From Biostraticola tofi (GTDB taxonomy: Bacteria; Pseudomonadota; Gammaproteobacteria; Enterobacterales; Enterobacteriaceae): 64,000 bases of DNA. The notes under the pieces are model-generated. The model was not told where the DNA came from, searched no databases, and saw only the letters and a list, made by a program, of their open reading frames with translations. Of this stretch, positions 27,480 to 35,884 are shown piece after piece. The position numbers and the translations under genes are program-made. The first letter of the stretch is position 1. Each line of letters begins with the position of its first letter. The DNA lies in contig NZ_SMCR01000001.1 in the NCBI RefSeq assembly GCF_004343195.1, positions 782,055 to 846,054 of the forward strand, given 5' to 3'.

Positions 27480-30400
27480 TATTCATTAGCCTTTCTCTGG
27501 GTGTTGTAATTGCGGCTTATGGCCTGCCCAATCTGGCCGCCTTGATCGATATCGCTGACGATGGTTTCAAGCGTCAGCGTGCCATTACCATTCATCCTTG
27601 CTGATGAACTTACCTGAGCATTTGGAACGCTGTTGTGAATGATGTTATTTACGACCAGGCCACCGCCGCCGCTTAAATCCTTATTACTGATAACTTTTCC
27701 ATTATCACCAGGGATCATGTACTGACTGCCGTTAGATGCCCGGTAGATTTCAGGCATGCCGCCCTCGCCCACCTGGTACATCGAGCCAGCAGATACCGGG
27801 CCGCCGTTCTTGCGCTTGCCAGCCAGTCCCCCGGAAAGTGCCATGGCCGCGACAACAGCGCCAATACCAATCGCCGCAGCGCCACCGAATGAACCGATGG
27901 ATGCTACGATGGCCGCAGGCGTCCATGCGGCTGTAGTGGCTACTGCTGATGCCGTGCTGGCTGCCGTGGTCGTCGCTGTTCCTGCTACAGACGCAGCAGT
28001 GGTCGCGGATGTGGCCGCAATTTGAGCCGCGCTCCCCGTCACTGCAGATTTAACCCACTCCACGCCCATTTGAACAAAGGCATTCACCAGGCTATTCAGA
28101 ACAGTGCTGGATATAGAAGAAAGCGCCTCATTGGCCGACATGCTGCCGGTTACTATGCCGGTAAGTGCGTTGGAGGCATTGCCGGACAGGGCGTCGAAGG
28201 ATGCTGCCAGCGCCTCATTACCCGTGCTCTGGTTGCGCCACAGCTCCCACATGGCCGCTGTACGCTGCTCCTCATACTGTTTATTGGCTGCATTACGTAA
28301 GGCAATGCCTTGCTGCTCGGTAATGGTCTTATTAGTTTCGAATTGCTGGATGAGTGCGAGCTTACGTGCGTTCTCGTTTGCCAGCGCCTGAACCGGGTCT
28401 ACCTTAGCGGCATTTTCCTGCTGGGGCGTAACAACTGCATTGGCATTCGCTTCAGCTATTTTGCTGGCATATTCACCGGCAATTTCAGCGCGGCGCTTTT
28501 GGCTCTGCTCGTAACTAATATCCCCAGCGGCTAATTGCCTCTCTAACTGTGACAGATCAAGGGCTCGCTGCTTCTCTGCATTCGCAACCTGATCACTATC
28601 GATGGCTGCTTTTTTATCCTTCATCCGCTGCTGGATGTCGAATATCTTTCCTGCCTGTTCTGAAGCTGCAGCAATCTGTGCCTGGCTGGCTCCAGAGCCA
28701 AGATCCTGCACTGCTGAGAGTTGCGCGGCTTCACGATTAAGGTTTTTATTATTGAGTTCAGCAACGGCCATCTCATTGCTTAAATCTTGGAGAGTTTTAA
28801 CCCGGCGTTTTTCTGCTGCCTCGGCTTGTGTCTCAGCTTTAGCGGCTGCCTTGACCTCCCTCCCCCTGCTCGCTTCAGCTTGCTGCAAATCATAATTCTT
28901 ACCAGCAAGCTCGCCGGCTGAATTAATCTGGTTCTGGTTGCCGCCTTTTGCCTCATTATCCAACCGCGCCTTAGTAACAGCCCTTAGGCGTTTATCAGTA
29001 ATGGCGAGCAATTCGTTTTCCTGTTCTATTTCCTTATTATATTCATCAGCCTTTTCACTCCTTGGGAGCATCAGGCTATTTGAATTGAAGTTATCTTTTG
29101 CCCGCGATGCGATATCTATCGCCTCACCTAGTTGCCCCATGACACCTGCAACAACCCCAGCTTCATGCCCATCACGCTTAAGCAGCTCTATGCCTTGAGC
29201 AAATGTGCCATTGAATTGAGCGCGTATAATACCGACCTTGCTCACTGTCTGGCTGAGCTTGTTCTGCTGGCGATCTTCTAATGCCAGCAATTGGGTATGC
29301 TCTTTTTGGACGTCAGAGAGCACGCTCAGTGTTGCCCGATAAGCACCACTATCCTCTTTCAGGAAACTCAGCGTCCGGCGTAGCTTATTTTGCTGATCCT
29401 CATTTGCCTTAATGGTGCCCTGAGTATCGTCAATGGCCTCTTTCTGGTCTGTTATAGACTTTGTAGCCTTATCGATCTCAGCCGCAAGCTGCACTTGGCT
29501 CATGGTCTTCATTTTACCAATGACGCTATCAAGGGTGTCAGCAAAAGCGATTGATTCATCCCTTGCCTGTTGGGCCTTCTGATAAAAATAGAACAATGCA
29601 GCGCCGGCGATTACTGCCGCGCCAACTGGCCCCCCAATAAGGGCTAATGCGCCAGTGGCGAGAGAGCCGATGGTTGTTGTTGCGGCCGCAGCTGCAGCCG
29701 TAGCCGCACTGGCGGCGGCACCTTCAGCAAGAAGGGCTTCAGCATAAGCAGCTGATCTTTGAATGGCGATCGACTTTGCCGCTACAAGGGCATCTAAAGC
29801 CAGCGCCTCGGCGAGCGTTCCCCTGGCAAGGTTATATTCCGTCTGAGCCACAGCCACATTTGATAATGCCTGCTCTCTATCCAAGGCCAATTTTCTGACG
29901 GTGACAGTGGCTGCTTCTGCTGTGGCTGCCGCCGCTGCGGCCGTTGCTTTTCCTTGTGCTATCGCAGCATGCATGTCTGCCGCTCTGGCGCTTGCCGAAG
30001 CAAATAAAGCTCCTGCAAATCTGCTCCCTACCAACACAGAGGCAGCAGCGATTACGTTTGTCACTACGTCCATATTTTCGCTCAGGGTAACGATAGCTGA
30101 GTTAAAAATTCTTATTACAGAGTTAGCGCTTGAGTTTTCCCCAACAAATTTTGTGATGTTATTAGTGGCGACAGTATAAGCTTGGCCCATGGTCGCTACC
30201 GTCTTGGCAAACTCTTTGCCAATAGCATCGCCTTGCTTTAGTAGCCCATTTACAACAACATCGGTTGTCAGCTTTCCTTGGGCTGCCATCGACCTTAGCT
30301 GCCCAATCGTAACGCCCATAGAATCAGCCAGGGCTACAATTAGTCTGTTACCCTGTTCATTGACTGAATTGAATTCTTCACCTCGTAAAGCACCTGAGGC

Positions 30401-30910
30401 TAGCCCCTGCGATAGCTGGATTACAGCGTTTGACGCTTCTTGAGCGGTTGCCCCTGAAACGACGAACCCCTGATTAATAATTGTCGTCAATCGGGCAATG
30501 TCATTGACGCTAGTGCCGTAGCTTCGAGTGGCACGCTCCAGGCGGGCATAGAGCGAGGCCGTTGCATCCAGCCCCGCACGGGTGTTTTGAGATATGTCGA
30601 ATACGCGCTGAGTTACAGCAGCGAGGTCTTCATTGGCTCTGACGGAGTTTGCCAATTTATTATTTACGACCGTCCAGGCTTCAGCATATTGCGCCACCTG
30701 TTGAACCGAAATTGCTGCAGCCAGCGCCGAGGCTACTTTTGACAAAGAGGCAAATGATCGTTCCGCATTATTCGCGGAGCGGGCGGTATTGTTAAAACCC
30801 GCATCAAGTCGGTCTAATCGCTCATTAACTTGGCGCTGTCCCTGTAGTAGGCCGGCAATGTCCATCTGGACCTGGTAAACGATATTGCCAACTTGAGTTT
30901 CACCTGCCAT
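27479..30910 (-). CDS. tape measure protein
   Basis: The longest gene in the window, 1143 aa, setting tail length and passing through the tube at DNA injection. It has an N-terminal phage tape-measure domain (residues about 60-260, with SQGLASGALRGEEFNSVNEQ), alanine-rich helical and coiled-coil stretches, hydrophobic segments (ALALIGGPVGAAVIAGAALF and GFGGAAAIGIGAVVAAMALSG-like regions), and a glycine-rich C-terminus with PVSAGSMYQVGEGGMPEIY. The late order agrees: tail tube, chaperone-like gene, tape measure. Confidence 0.92.
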   Translation of the reverse strand: MAGETQVGNIVYQVQMDIAGLLQGQRQVNERLDRLDAGFNNTARSANNAERSFASLSKVASALAAAISVQQVAQYAEAWTVVNNKLANSVRANEDLAAVTQRVFDISQNTRAGLDATASLYARLERATRSYGTSVNDIARLTTIINQGFVVSGATAQEASNAVIQLSQGLASGALRGEEFNSVNEQGNRLIVALADSMGVTIGQLRSMAAQGKLTTDVVVNGLLKQGDAIGKEFAKTVATMGQAYTVATNNITKFVGENSSANSVIRIFNSAIVTLSENMDVVTNVIAAASVLVGSRFAGALFASASARAADMHAAIAQGKATAAAAAATAEAATVTVRKLALDREQALSNVAVAQTEYNLARGTLAEALALDALVAAKSIAIQRSAAYAEALLAEGAAASAATAAAAAATTTIGSLATGALALIGGPVGAAVIAGAALFYFYQKAQQARDESIAFADTLDSVIGKMKTMSQVQLAAEIDKATKSITDQKEAIDDTQGTIKANEDQQNKLRRTLSFLKEDSGAYRATLSVLSDVQKEHTQLLALEDRQQNKLSQTVSKVGIIRAQFNGTFAQGIELLKRDGHEAGVVAGVMGQLGEAIDIASRAKDNFNSNSLMLPRSEKADEYNKEIEQENELLAITDKRLRAVTKARLDNEAKGGNQNQINSAGELAGKNYDLQQAEASRGREVKAAAKAETQAEAAEKRRVKTLQDLSNEMAVAELNNKNLNREAAQLSAVQDLGSGASQAQIAAASEQAGKIFDIQQRMKDKKAAIDSDQVANAEKQRALDLSQLERQLAAGDISYEQSQKRRAEIAGEYASKIAEANANAVVTPQQENAAKVDPVQALANENARKLALIQQFETNKTITEQQGIALRNAANKQYEEQRTAAMWELWRNQSTGNEALAASFDALSGNASNALTGIVTGSMSANEALSSISSTVLNSLVNAFVQMGVEWVKSAVTGSAAQIAATSATTAASVAGTATTTAASTASAVATTAAWTPAAIVASIGSFGGAAAIGIGAVVAAMALSGGLAGKRKNGGPVSAGSMYQVGEGGMPEIYRASNGSQYMIPGDNGKVISNKDLSGGGGLVVNNIIHNSVPNAQVSSSARMNGNGTLTLETIVSDIDQGGQIGQAISRNYNTQRKANE

Positions 30911-30930
30911 TTACTTTTCTCCAGGCAATA

Positions 30931-30955
30931 AAAAACCCCGCCGAGGCGAGGTTTA
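30931..30955 (-). terminator. intrinsic terminator in the tail operon
   Basis: On the minus strand CCTCGCC-TCG-GGCGGGG is followed by TTTTTTATT. It lies between the 107-aa gene and the tape measure gene, so late transcripts must be antiterminated or partly stop here. Confidence 0.75.
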
Positions 30956-30971
30956 TTTTGATTCTGCGAAT

Positions 30972-31295
30972 TTATTTAAGTAGAGCGCTAAGCGAGTAGA
31001 TTATCTTGTCAAAATTCTTCTGATGCTTATGCATTCCTGCAATGTTTGGGCTGAATTTAAGAGATGAATCGATAGATATAATCGATGATTTATCATCTAC
31101 ATCTGTGACAACGATCGTCATATTTTCTCCCCATGAAAATAGAGACATCCCAACGCTTACTGTTAGCCGACGGAGAATTTCATCTTGATTTTTGATTTTC
31201 ATTCCGGCAGAAGGTACCGCCTCCAAGAGCTTGGCAAAAACTTTGTCGGCTGGGTATGGGAATTTTTGTTGTGTAGATTGGCTGGTTAAGCTCAT
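30972..31295 (-). CDS. hypothetical protein, possible lysogenic-conversion gene
   Basis: A 107-aa cytosolic protein with GAGG 5 nt before the ATG. The pattern (FPYPADKVFAKLLEAVPSAGMKI, then alternating strands and a C-terminal helix) suggests a START-like helix-grip fold, but this is a guess. Together with the lipoprotein gene upstream it sits between tail genes and is followed by a terminator, the layout of a moron insertion. Confidence 0.65.
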   Translation of the reverse strand: MSLTSQSTQQKFPYPADKVFAKLLEAVPSAGMKIKNQDEILRRLTVSVGMSLFSWGENMTIVVTDVDDKSSIISIDSSLKFSPNIAGMHKHQKNFDKIIYSLSALLK

Positions 31296-31307
31296 AAATA
31301 CCTCACT

Positions 31308-31694
31308 CTAATCCGAAGCCAGACCTGTTCGGGTGTTTATTTCTGATTCTGACATTGAATATTTGGCAACTTTATCGCCATCAAACAATATCACAAGCTC
31401 TTTTTTTGTTCCCGTCACAGTGTTGTTAAACAAACCATAAAATGGGATGAATGCCTTACCGCTCACCTTCGCCTTGGCAAAAGAATATTTCCATATTTCT
31501 TTGCCGCCATCCGTGAAATTAACGTTATCCGGCGATCCGAAGTAAGCCTTAACCTGAGCTTTTGTCGTGACACCTTCTTGCAGTCTAGTTTGAACGCTGG
31601 TTTCGCTCTCTTTTTGAAGTTGCTTATTGCCTGATGATGAGCAGCCTGCAAGCAGTAAAGATGCACTTATCGCCAAAATGACAAACTTTTTCAT
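31308..31694 (-). CDS. phage-encoded lipoprotein, SmpA/OmlA (BamE)-like
   Basis: A 128-aa lipoprotein: signal MKKFVILAISASLLLAGC with Cys18, then EGVTTKAQVKAYFGSPDNV, which matches the helix-and-turn start of the SmpA/OmlA fold (LxxGxTxxxVxxxLGxP). Residues after the lipobox (SSSG) suggest outer-membrane sorting. GGGAAGGG lies just before the ATG. Role unknown; an envelope change in lysogens is plausible. Confidence 0.75.
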   Translation of the reverse strand: MKKFVILAISASLLLAGCSSSGNKQLQKESETSVQTRLQEGVTTKAQVKAYFGSPDNVNFTDGGKEIWKYSFAKAKVSGKAFIPFYGLFNNTVTGTKKELVILFDGDKVAKYSMSESEINTRTGLASD

Positions 31695-31932
31695 TCCCTT
31701 CCCCCACCGCTACATTTTGCAACAGCATATCACTAGGGAATCGCAAAGGAACGCAAAATGCTGAACCTACTTCTCAGTTTTCCAATCCGCATTACCCCAA
31801 TTCCCTCGCCACCGCCAGCCACTTAATCAAGCAGCGGGATTATTGATGTAGGTAACGTTTTTCGCTCGTCTGCAGGAATAGACTCCCGGGAGTTCGACCA
31901 TCTCGGCCGACACCCATCCATCAAGGCCCAAC

Positions 31933-32070
31933 ATGAAAAAAGCAATCGCACTGTTATTAATAGTGGTTTTCAGCGGAATGTCCGTTTCAGCCATGGCATG
32001 CCCGAAAGGACAGCACCCTCATGGCGGTACGGGATCACACCATAAGGGTGGTTATTGCTCTGCAGACTAA
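31933..32070 (+). CDS. small secreted His/Gly-rich protein (45 aa)
   Basis: A short gene opposite to the late operon. The signal peptide MKKAIALLLIVVFSGMSVSA is followed by a ~24-residue mature part with two cysteines and a His/Gly-rich core (CPKGQHPHGGTGSHHKGG), which could bind metal. AAGG lies 7 nt before the ATG. An inverted repeat GAGCGC/GCGCTC (around 32072-32098) just after the stop may end its transcript. It lies in a 448-bp gap between two late genes, so it is likely an independently expressed cargo gene. Confidence 0.65.
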   Translation: MKKAIALLLIVVFSGMSVSAMACPKGQHPHGGTGSHHKGGYCSAD

Positions 32071-32142
32071 TGAGCGCACTGCTTTATCTTGGGCGCTCTG
32101 GAGTGTCCGGGATAAAGGTCATGCTCATGCAGTAAGCTCAAC

Positions 32143-32814
32143 TTAACGTGCTTCCGCTTTTGCTATCCGAGCCGCCTTTTTCCTGAAGTGTTCATCGGTC
32201 GAAGCGTCATACTCTTCTCTGGTAAAGCCTTTCTGGTCTGGATATTTTGCACTAAGCAAAAGTTGAAACTCTGTCATTGTTAGCTGTTCTGCTTCAATTC
32301 TTGGCATGGAAAAGTGATTCCTAGCAGCGCTGATGTAATCGAATGCCCTGAACTCGCTGACATAATCGTTTGTTTCGTGCCGCTGCAGCTTGCGTACCTT
32401 AGCCTGACCGATGATCCCATGGTCAAGCAGTGACTTAGCCAGGATGATGATATCCGCCATGGGCATCTGACCGCTGCGATAAACGATACCGCTATGACCC
32501 GGCCGCCATTCGCCTATTAGCGAGGTAATATCCTCATCGCAGCAGGACTGCATAACCAGCATGGATGTTGATAGAACCTTGCGGCCAAACGCTGGCTTAT
32601 TTAATGCCTTAATTAGCCACTCAGGAATAGACCTGTAAGCCCCCATGGCGGCAGAAATTATTTGTGTCACCTCTGCACCATTTAATATCGAGTAAGCCTG
32701 AACGATGTCACCTGGCGAGCCTATCCGCGACATATTTGCAAAGGAGGGGCGAATAAAGTAATCCCGCTTCGTATCGGATATCAGCATTTCGCCAATTTCG
32801 GTAAGTGGTGTCAT
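32143..32814 (-). CDS. tail assembly chaperone-like protein (DUF6246-like)
   Basis: A 223-aa protein between the tail tube gene and tape measure, where siphophages carry the tail chaperones (lambda G/GT). The N-terminus (LTEIGEMLISDTKRDYFIRPSFANMSRIG) resembles a phage family I know as DUF6246. No slippery sequence or second T-like frame was found. Chaperone function is inferred from position. Confidence 0.6.
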   Translation of the reverse strand: MTPLTEIGEMLISDTKRDYFIRPSFANMSRIGSPGDIVQAYSILNGAEVTQIISAAMGAYRSIPEWLIKALNKPAFGRKVLSTSMLVMQSCCDEDITSLIGEWRPGHSGIVYRSGQMPMADIIILAKSLLDHGIIGQAKVRKLQRHETNDYVSEFRAFDYISAARNHFSMPRIEAEQLTMTEFQLLLSAKYPDQKGFTREEYDASTDEHFRKKAARIAKAEAR

Positions 32815-32965
32815 TTTACGCCCTGAATACGTTTAGAACTTAGCGGGCATTCGGAAAATGTCCACTGGAATGGACATGCGGTAAAACCACGAATCTGCGG
32901 TGTTTACATAACGTATTGAATTTGTTCTAGAGTGCAAAAATGCACTCTGGTGTATGCTGATTAAC

Positions 32966-33150
32966 ATGAGGAACACACTCATGCCGCCGCATAAAGAAGT
33001 TTCATTTGTCCTTTCACAGGGAACGCGGACATGCACCGATAGCCAACCGGTTCCTCAAGGGTCATCCTGAAAGGTTCTGTGTGATTAGCCGTGCGAACGG
33101 CATTGAGGGAATTGCAGGTATAAAAAACCCCAGCAGGTGCCGGGGTCGTT
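32966..33150 (+). pseudogene. frameshifted Ash/Icd-like small gene
   Basis: An ATG at 32966 opens a 34-codon frame (PPHKEVSFVLSQGTRTC ... PVPQGSS, stop 33068-33070). One base later in frame the text continues as GHPERFCVISRANGIEG ... KNPSRCRG. From memory, PQGHPERF and KNP.RCRG are adjoining motifs in Ash/Icd-like proteins of enteric phages and satellites, so an extra base near 33060 seems to split one gene. A perfect inverted repeat AGAGTGCA-AAAA-TGCACTCT (32929-32948) lies just upstream and may be its operator. No other gene is visible in 32815-33166. Confidence 0.4.
33122..33146 (-). terminator. intrinsic terminator after the tail tube gene
   Basis: Minus-strand stem CCCCGGCACCTGCTGGGG followed by TTTTTT, 20 bp downstream of the tail tube stop. 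It would make the abundant tail tube message end here unless antiterminated. Confidence 0.8.
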
Positions 33151-33166
33151 GGTGCAAGAAGAGTTA

Positions 33167-33922
33167 TTACACGGTGACAGTGGCCACGTGTGTCGCCACG
33201 AACTCGCCATCGTTGGTTTTAACCGTGATCGTTGCTGCACCTGCCGTAGCGCCGGGAGGCGCGGAGACGGTTACCGTATTACCTGCAAACGCTGCGGTAG
33301 CTCGAGAGGGTATAGAGGAGGTGACGACGAATGTTTTGTCATCAGCGTCGGCCGGGGCGACTGTCACGGTAAAAGTTTTGCTAGTGCCGGCGGCGATATT
33401 ACTCGTAGCAGGTGTTACTGTGACACCCGTAACAGGAGTTTCAGGATCTGCCTCGACGATTTGGAAAGTGTTGCCGTCTGCCAGTTTGAATTCCAGACTA
33501 TACGTGACAATGTCTTTTACGCCGCCGCCATCACTCATGCCGGTAGTATTCATATAACCGATGTGATAGCTATCGCCCCAATGAAACCGCATCCATACCG
33601 TCGGTTGCCGACGAGCGCGGATCTCGTCAACGACATACTTCACATACTGCTGGATCCCGAACTCATCTGCTCGGTCATTCACCCGAACCTCCCCCTCAAT
33701 GGTGTACGTAGGATCGAGGTTGGATATCATTGTCGATGAGAACCCACCGTCATCAGCATCTGAAGAAAGCGATTCAGGGCTTAAGTTCCATGACGCAGTG
33801 GTCGGCAGTCCCATCAATTTCCAGTCTGTTTCACCGGGAACCGTATCAGGGCAGCCGTAAGCCAGTTCGAGAGTTTTAGCGCGACCGATGAGGCGGTCAA
33901 AGCTGGTTGGACAACCTTTCAT
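33167..33922 (-). CDS. major tail tube protein with C-terminal Ig-like (BIG2) domain
   Basis: A 251-aa protein. The first ~165 residues are the tail tube fold (WKLMGLPTTASWNLSPESLSS-like start, then IEGEVRVNDRADEF). Residues from about 166 (TGVTVTPATSNIAAGTSKTF) to the end form a bacterial Ig-like BIG2 domain, as on lambda gpV and other tail tubes, exposed on the tail surface. It is flanked by terminators on both sides, as expected for a highly expressed structural gene. Confidence 0.85.
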   Translation of the reverse strand: MKGCPTSFDRLIGRAKTLELAYGCPDTVPGETDWKLMGLPTTASWNLSPESLSSDADDGGFSSTMISNLDPTYTIEGEVRVNDRADEFGIQQYVKYVVDEIRARRQPTVWMRFHWGDSYHIGYMNTTGMSDGGGVKDIVTYSLEFKLADGNTFQIVEADPETPVTGVTVTPATSNIAAGTSKTFTVTVAPADADDKTFVVTSSIPSRATAAFAGNTVTVSAPPGATAGAATITVKTNDGEFVATHVATVTV

Positions 33923-33934
33923 TGTAACCTCTTA

Positions 33935-33962
33935 AAATAAAAAAGGCCGCACCAGGCAGCCA
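33935..33962 (-). terminator. intrinsic terminator before the tail tube gene
   Basis: Minus-strand stem GGCTGC-CTGGT-GCGGCC followed by a T-rich tract, between the tail terminator gene and the tail tube gene. Confidence 0.7.
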
Positions 33963-33980
33963 TTGGAAGTGGAATAGAAT

Positions 33981-34370
33981 TTATTCGCCGTAGGTCACAG
34001 CAAATTGGAGACGATAGACGAGCCTGCCCTCAGTTGTCTGAACTGGCGAAGGAATGCCGCCTAGATTTTCGATATATCCGATGCAGTCATTGGGCTGCGG
34101 GTTATCCTGCACGTACTGGATTATTGCCTGGACAGTGTCGTCAGCTCTCTGGAACTCGGTTACCCCTTTGGCTGATACGACATCAACCAAAACGTAATAT
34201 TCCGCCGCGAGCTCGCTATGGATATTGGCCCCACCATTGGGGCGAAATACAATGAATCTATCAGCTAACTTGCCAGTGTCATTCCATGCCAGCACTTGCA
34301 CAATGAAATTATCCGTTAGCCCGGCGTCTACCATCCAGTTACGCACACGCTTGTGCATGGGTGGAGTCAT
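33981..34370 (-). CDS. tail terminator protein (gpU-like)
   Basis: A 129-aa protein just before the tail tube gene. The middle (AEYYVLVDVVSAKGVTEFQRADDTVQAIIQYVQDNP) matches the alpha/beta pattern of siphophage tail terminators, which cap the finished tail and join it to the head. It overlaps the upstream gene by 4 nt. Confidence 0.7.
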   Translation of the reverse strand: MTPPMHKRVRNWMVDAGLTDNFIVQVLAWNDTGKLADRFIVFRPNGGANIHSELAAEYYVLVDVVSAKGVTEFQRADDTVQAIIQYVQDNPQPNDCIGYIENLGGIPSPVQTTEGRLVYRLQFAVTYGE

Positions 34371-34738
34371 AGGCTCAATTCCCTTGCAACAGCGGCGTCA
34401 ATCTGACGTAACTCCTCATCGAAGCCCTTGGTCAGGAATTCTTTGGTCGCTGTGGACCGCCGGAATGTCTGCTTGTGATTCGGGCCATGTACATAAACGG
34501 CATAGTTGGCTGAATAACCCACCCTGCCGGTGATTCGGGTCCCGTTGATCGTCACTTCTCGGAACTGGCTATTGATGAGTGTTGATGTGTCGATAGGGGT
34601 CAGCAGTGAAGCGTGAGCGCCGCCGATAAGCATCGCCACATGCAAGGCACGCACCACCTTTCGGCCTCGAATATCGCCAACCAGGCTATCCAGATTACTT
34701 TGTGCCTGGCGGATGCCCGTTACCCTTACTCTCGCCAT
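34367..34738 (-). CDS. tail completion/HK97 gp10-like protein
   Basis: A 123-aa protein from the ATG at 34736-34738 (a longer frame to 34795 runs into the neighbour). The start (MARVRVTGIRQAQSNLDSLV) and the centre (SLLTPIDTSTLINSQFREV, YAVYVHGPNH) are the pattern of HK97 gp10 head-tail joining proteins. It overlaps the tail terminator gene by 4 nt. Confidence 0.75.
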   Translation of the reverse strand: MARVRVTGIRQAQSNLDSLVGDIRGRKVVRALHVAMLIGGAHASLLTPIDTSTLINSQFREVTINGTRITGRVGYSANYAVYVHGPNHKQTFRRSTATKEFLTKGFDEELRQIDAAVARELSL

Positions 34739-34739
34739 G

Positions 34740-35087
34740 TTAGACTCCGGTAATGACGGCAAAGTCATCTGCAATGCGGTCAAAGGTGTCGGCATAGCGG
34801 ATCACATGCCGTACTTCGTCTGCGCCGGCAGTAACCGGGTCAGCCTCGATCGATACGCCCAGCAGGATATAATCACCCTTCTCTGCCCCAGCGAACTCCG
34901 TCCAAAACGTATCCTTGATAACCAGCTCTATGCCGATATCGCCCAGCCGAGACGTGGCATCACCGCCGTAGTCGCAGAGGATAGTTACCGGGGCGGCGTA
35001 ACCCAGCGGATCACCATACTCATTGATGCCTAGGTTTTTCCAGAACGTGGCCAGGGCGGTGTAGCTCCAATTAGCATCTGCGCTCAT
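34740..35087 (-). CDS. head-tail joining protein
   Basis: A 115-aa protein from the ATG at 35085-35087. It is mainly beta strand (LCDYGGDATSRLGDIGIELVIKDTFW, GDYILLGVSIEADP), in the position of head closure or stopper proteins. The start overlaps the stop of the small cysteine-rich gene upstream (ATGA). I do not recognise a named family. Confidence 0.65.
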   Translation of the reverse strand: MSADANWSYTALATFWKNLGINEYGDPLGYAAPVTILCDYGGDATSRLGDIGIELVIKDTFWTEFAGAEKGDYILLGVSIEADPVTAGADEVRHVIRYADTFDRIADDFAVITGV

Positions 35088-35185
35088 GAGAGATAACCCT
35101 CGTATTGGTCTGGGCAATCCGGGCAATCTGGACACTTCTCGCAATCGGGCTTTTCTTCTTTGTCGTCCTCTTTCGGTTCAGACAT
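35084..35185 (-). CDS. 33-aa cysteine-rich protein inside the head-tail gene block
   Basis: ATG at 35183-35185 with GGAGGTG 5 nt upstream, ending in TGA overlapping the next ATG. The protein is a lysine/glutamate-rich start followed by CEKCPDCPDCPD (Cys 15, 18, 21, 24), a possible zinc or iron-sulfur knuckle. The start shares one base with the stop of the upstream gene, so three genes are coupled in a row. The precise tiling and ideal ribosome site argue it is real. Function unknown. Confidence 0.75.
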   Translation of the reverse strand: MSEPKEDDKEEKPDCEKCPDCPDCPDQYEGYLS

Positions 35186-35586
35186 TATTCACCTCCGCAA
35201 AAACACCCGCCCTTGCCAATCCAGATGCCAGCAAAGGCAGGGTTAGCAGTGGGGTCAGGTGGGATTAAGCCGACAGCGCATCCGTATTTATCCAGCCCGC
35301 GTAATAGTGAAAGCGATCCCTTCCACCTGTCGCCAAATGATTGATAGCGAAACGACCGCGAGGCACCGGACGGGGCTGTTTGAGAGCTGATATATTTATC
35401 GCCCTGGCCCAGCCCCATCAGCCCTATTAAATACAGTTGAATCAATAACGCGGTAGACGCCGGGTAATGTTCATCCAGGCAAGGCTGAATACTGCCTACC
35501 TGATCTATCAGTGCCTGCAATAGGAAGTCGGGGAGAGTGACGCCAACTGTCTTCAGATATTCTTTAGCCTGTTCGATGGTCAGCAT
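35185..35586 (-). CDS. head-tail connector-like protein (DUF7370/gp6-like position)
   Basis: A 133-aa protein. The N-terminal helices (LTIEQAKEYLKTVGVTLPDF, LIDQVGSIQPCLDEHY) are typical of phage head-tail adaptor proteins of the gp6 type, and the C-terminus ends in GKGGCFCGGE. It is the first gene after tandem terminators that follow the capsid block. Confidence 0.6.
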   Translation of the reverse strand: MLTIEQAKEYLKTVGVTLPDFLLQALIDQVGSIQPCLDEHYPASTALLIQLYLIGLMGLGQGDKYISSQTAPSGASRSFRYQSFGDRWKGSLSLLRGLDKYGCAVGLIPPDPTANPAFAGIWIGKGGCFCGGE

Positions 35587-35599
35587 AACTGGCTCCAGT

Positions 35600-35647
35600 A
35601 AAACCCTCCGGGGAGGGCATTAAAAAAGCCGCTCATTTCTGGCGGCT
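35600..35647 (-). terminator. tandem intrinsic terminators after the capsid block
   Basis: Two minus-strand hairpins in series: AGCCGC/GCGGCT (35627-35647) with TTTTT, and CCCTCC/GGAGGG (35604-35617) with TTTT. They separate capsid genes from head-tail joining genes. Confidence 0.8.
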
Positions 35648-35874
35648 TATTCGGCTTCTTTTTTCTTTCGCCCAGGCTTGGGCGATTCGTCCTCCTGCTC
35701 CGCATCTTCTGCGGAAGGATTACTTACCGCTTCAGGCGTCGCCGGGGACAGTTCGCCGGCTTCACCTTTCAAAAGGCGAACGTTAGGCTCAAGAGCCATG
35801 TGCAGCTTATCGAGTTCAACAATGTCGCCAATGACCACGCCGTGCCATGGGCGGATAACTTCATACTTTGCCAT
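35647..35874 (-). CDS. small phage head protein, hypothetical
   Basis: A 75-aa protein from the ATG at 35872-35874. The N-terminal half (MAKYEVIRPWHGVVIGDIVEL) is a short beta domain resembling the start of head-stabilising or fibre-attachment proteins; the second half is acidic and ends in a basic KPGRKKKEAE tail. It follows the capsid gene by 10 bp. Function unknown. Confidence 0.65.
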   Translation of the reverse strand: MAKYEVIRPWHGVVIGDIVELDKLHMALEPNVRLLKGEAGELSPATPEAVSNPSAEDAEQEDESPKPGRKKKEAE

Positions 35875-35884
35875 GGATTCCCCC

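Noticed and set aside
32833..33036. 67-aa minus-strand ORF over the palindrome and Ash-like relic
   Set aside because: Composition and position indicate a reading of the opposite strand of the relic; no ribosome site.
33006..33557. 183-aa plus-strand ORF opposite the tail tube gene
   Set aside because: It is mostly the antisense of the tail tube C-terminus; only the first ~50 residues are of interest and are treated in the relic entry.
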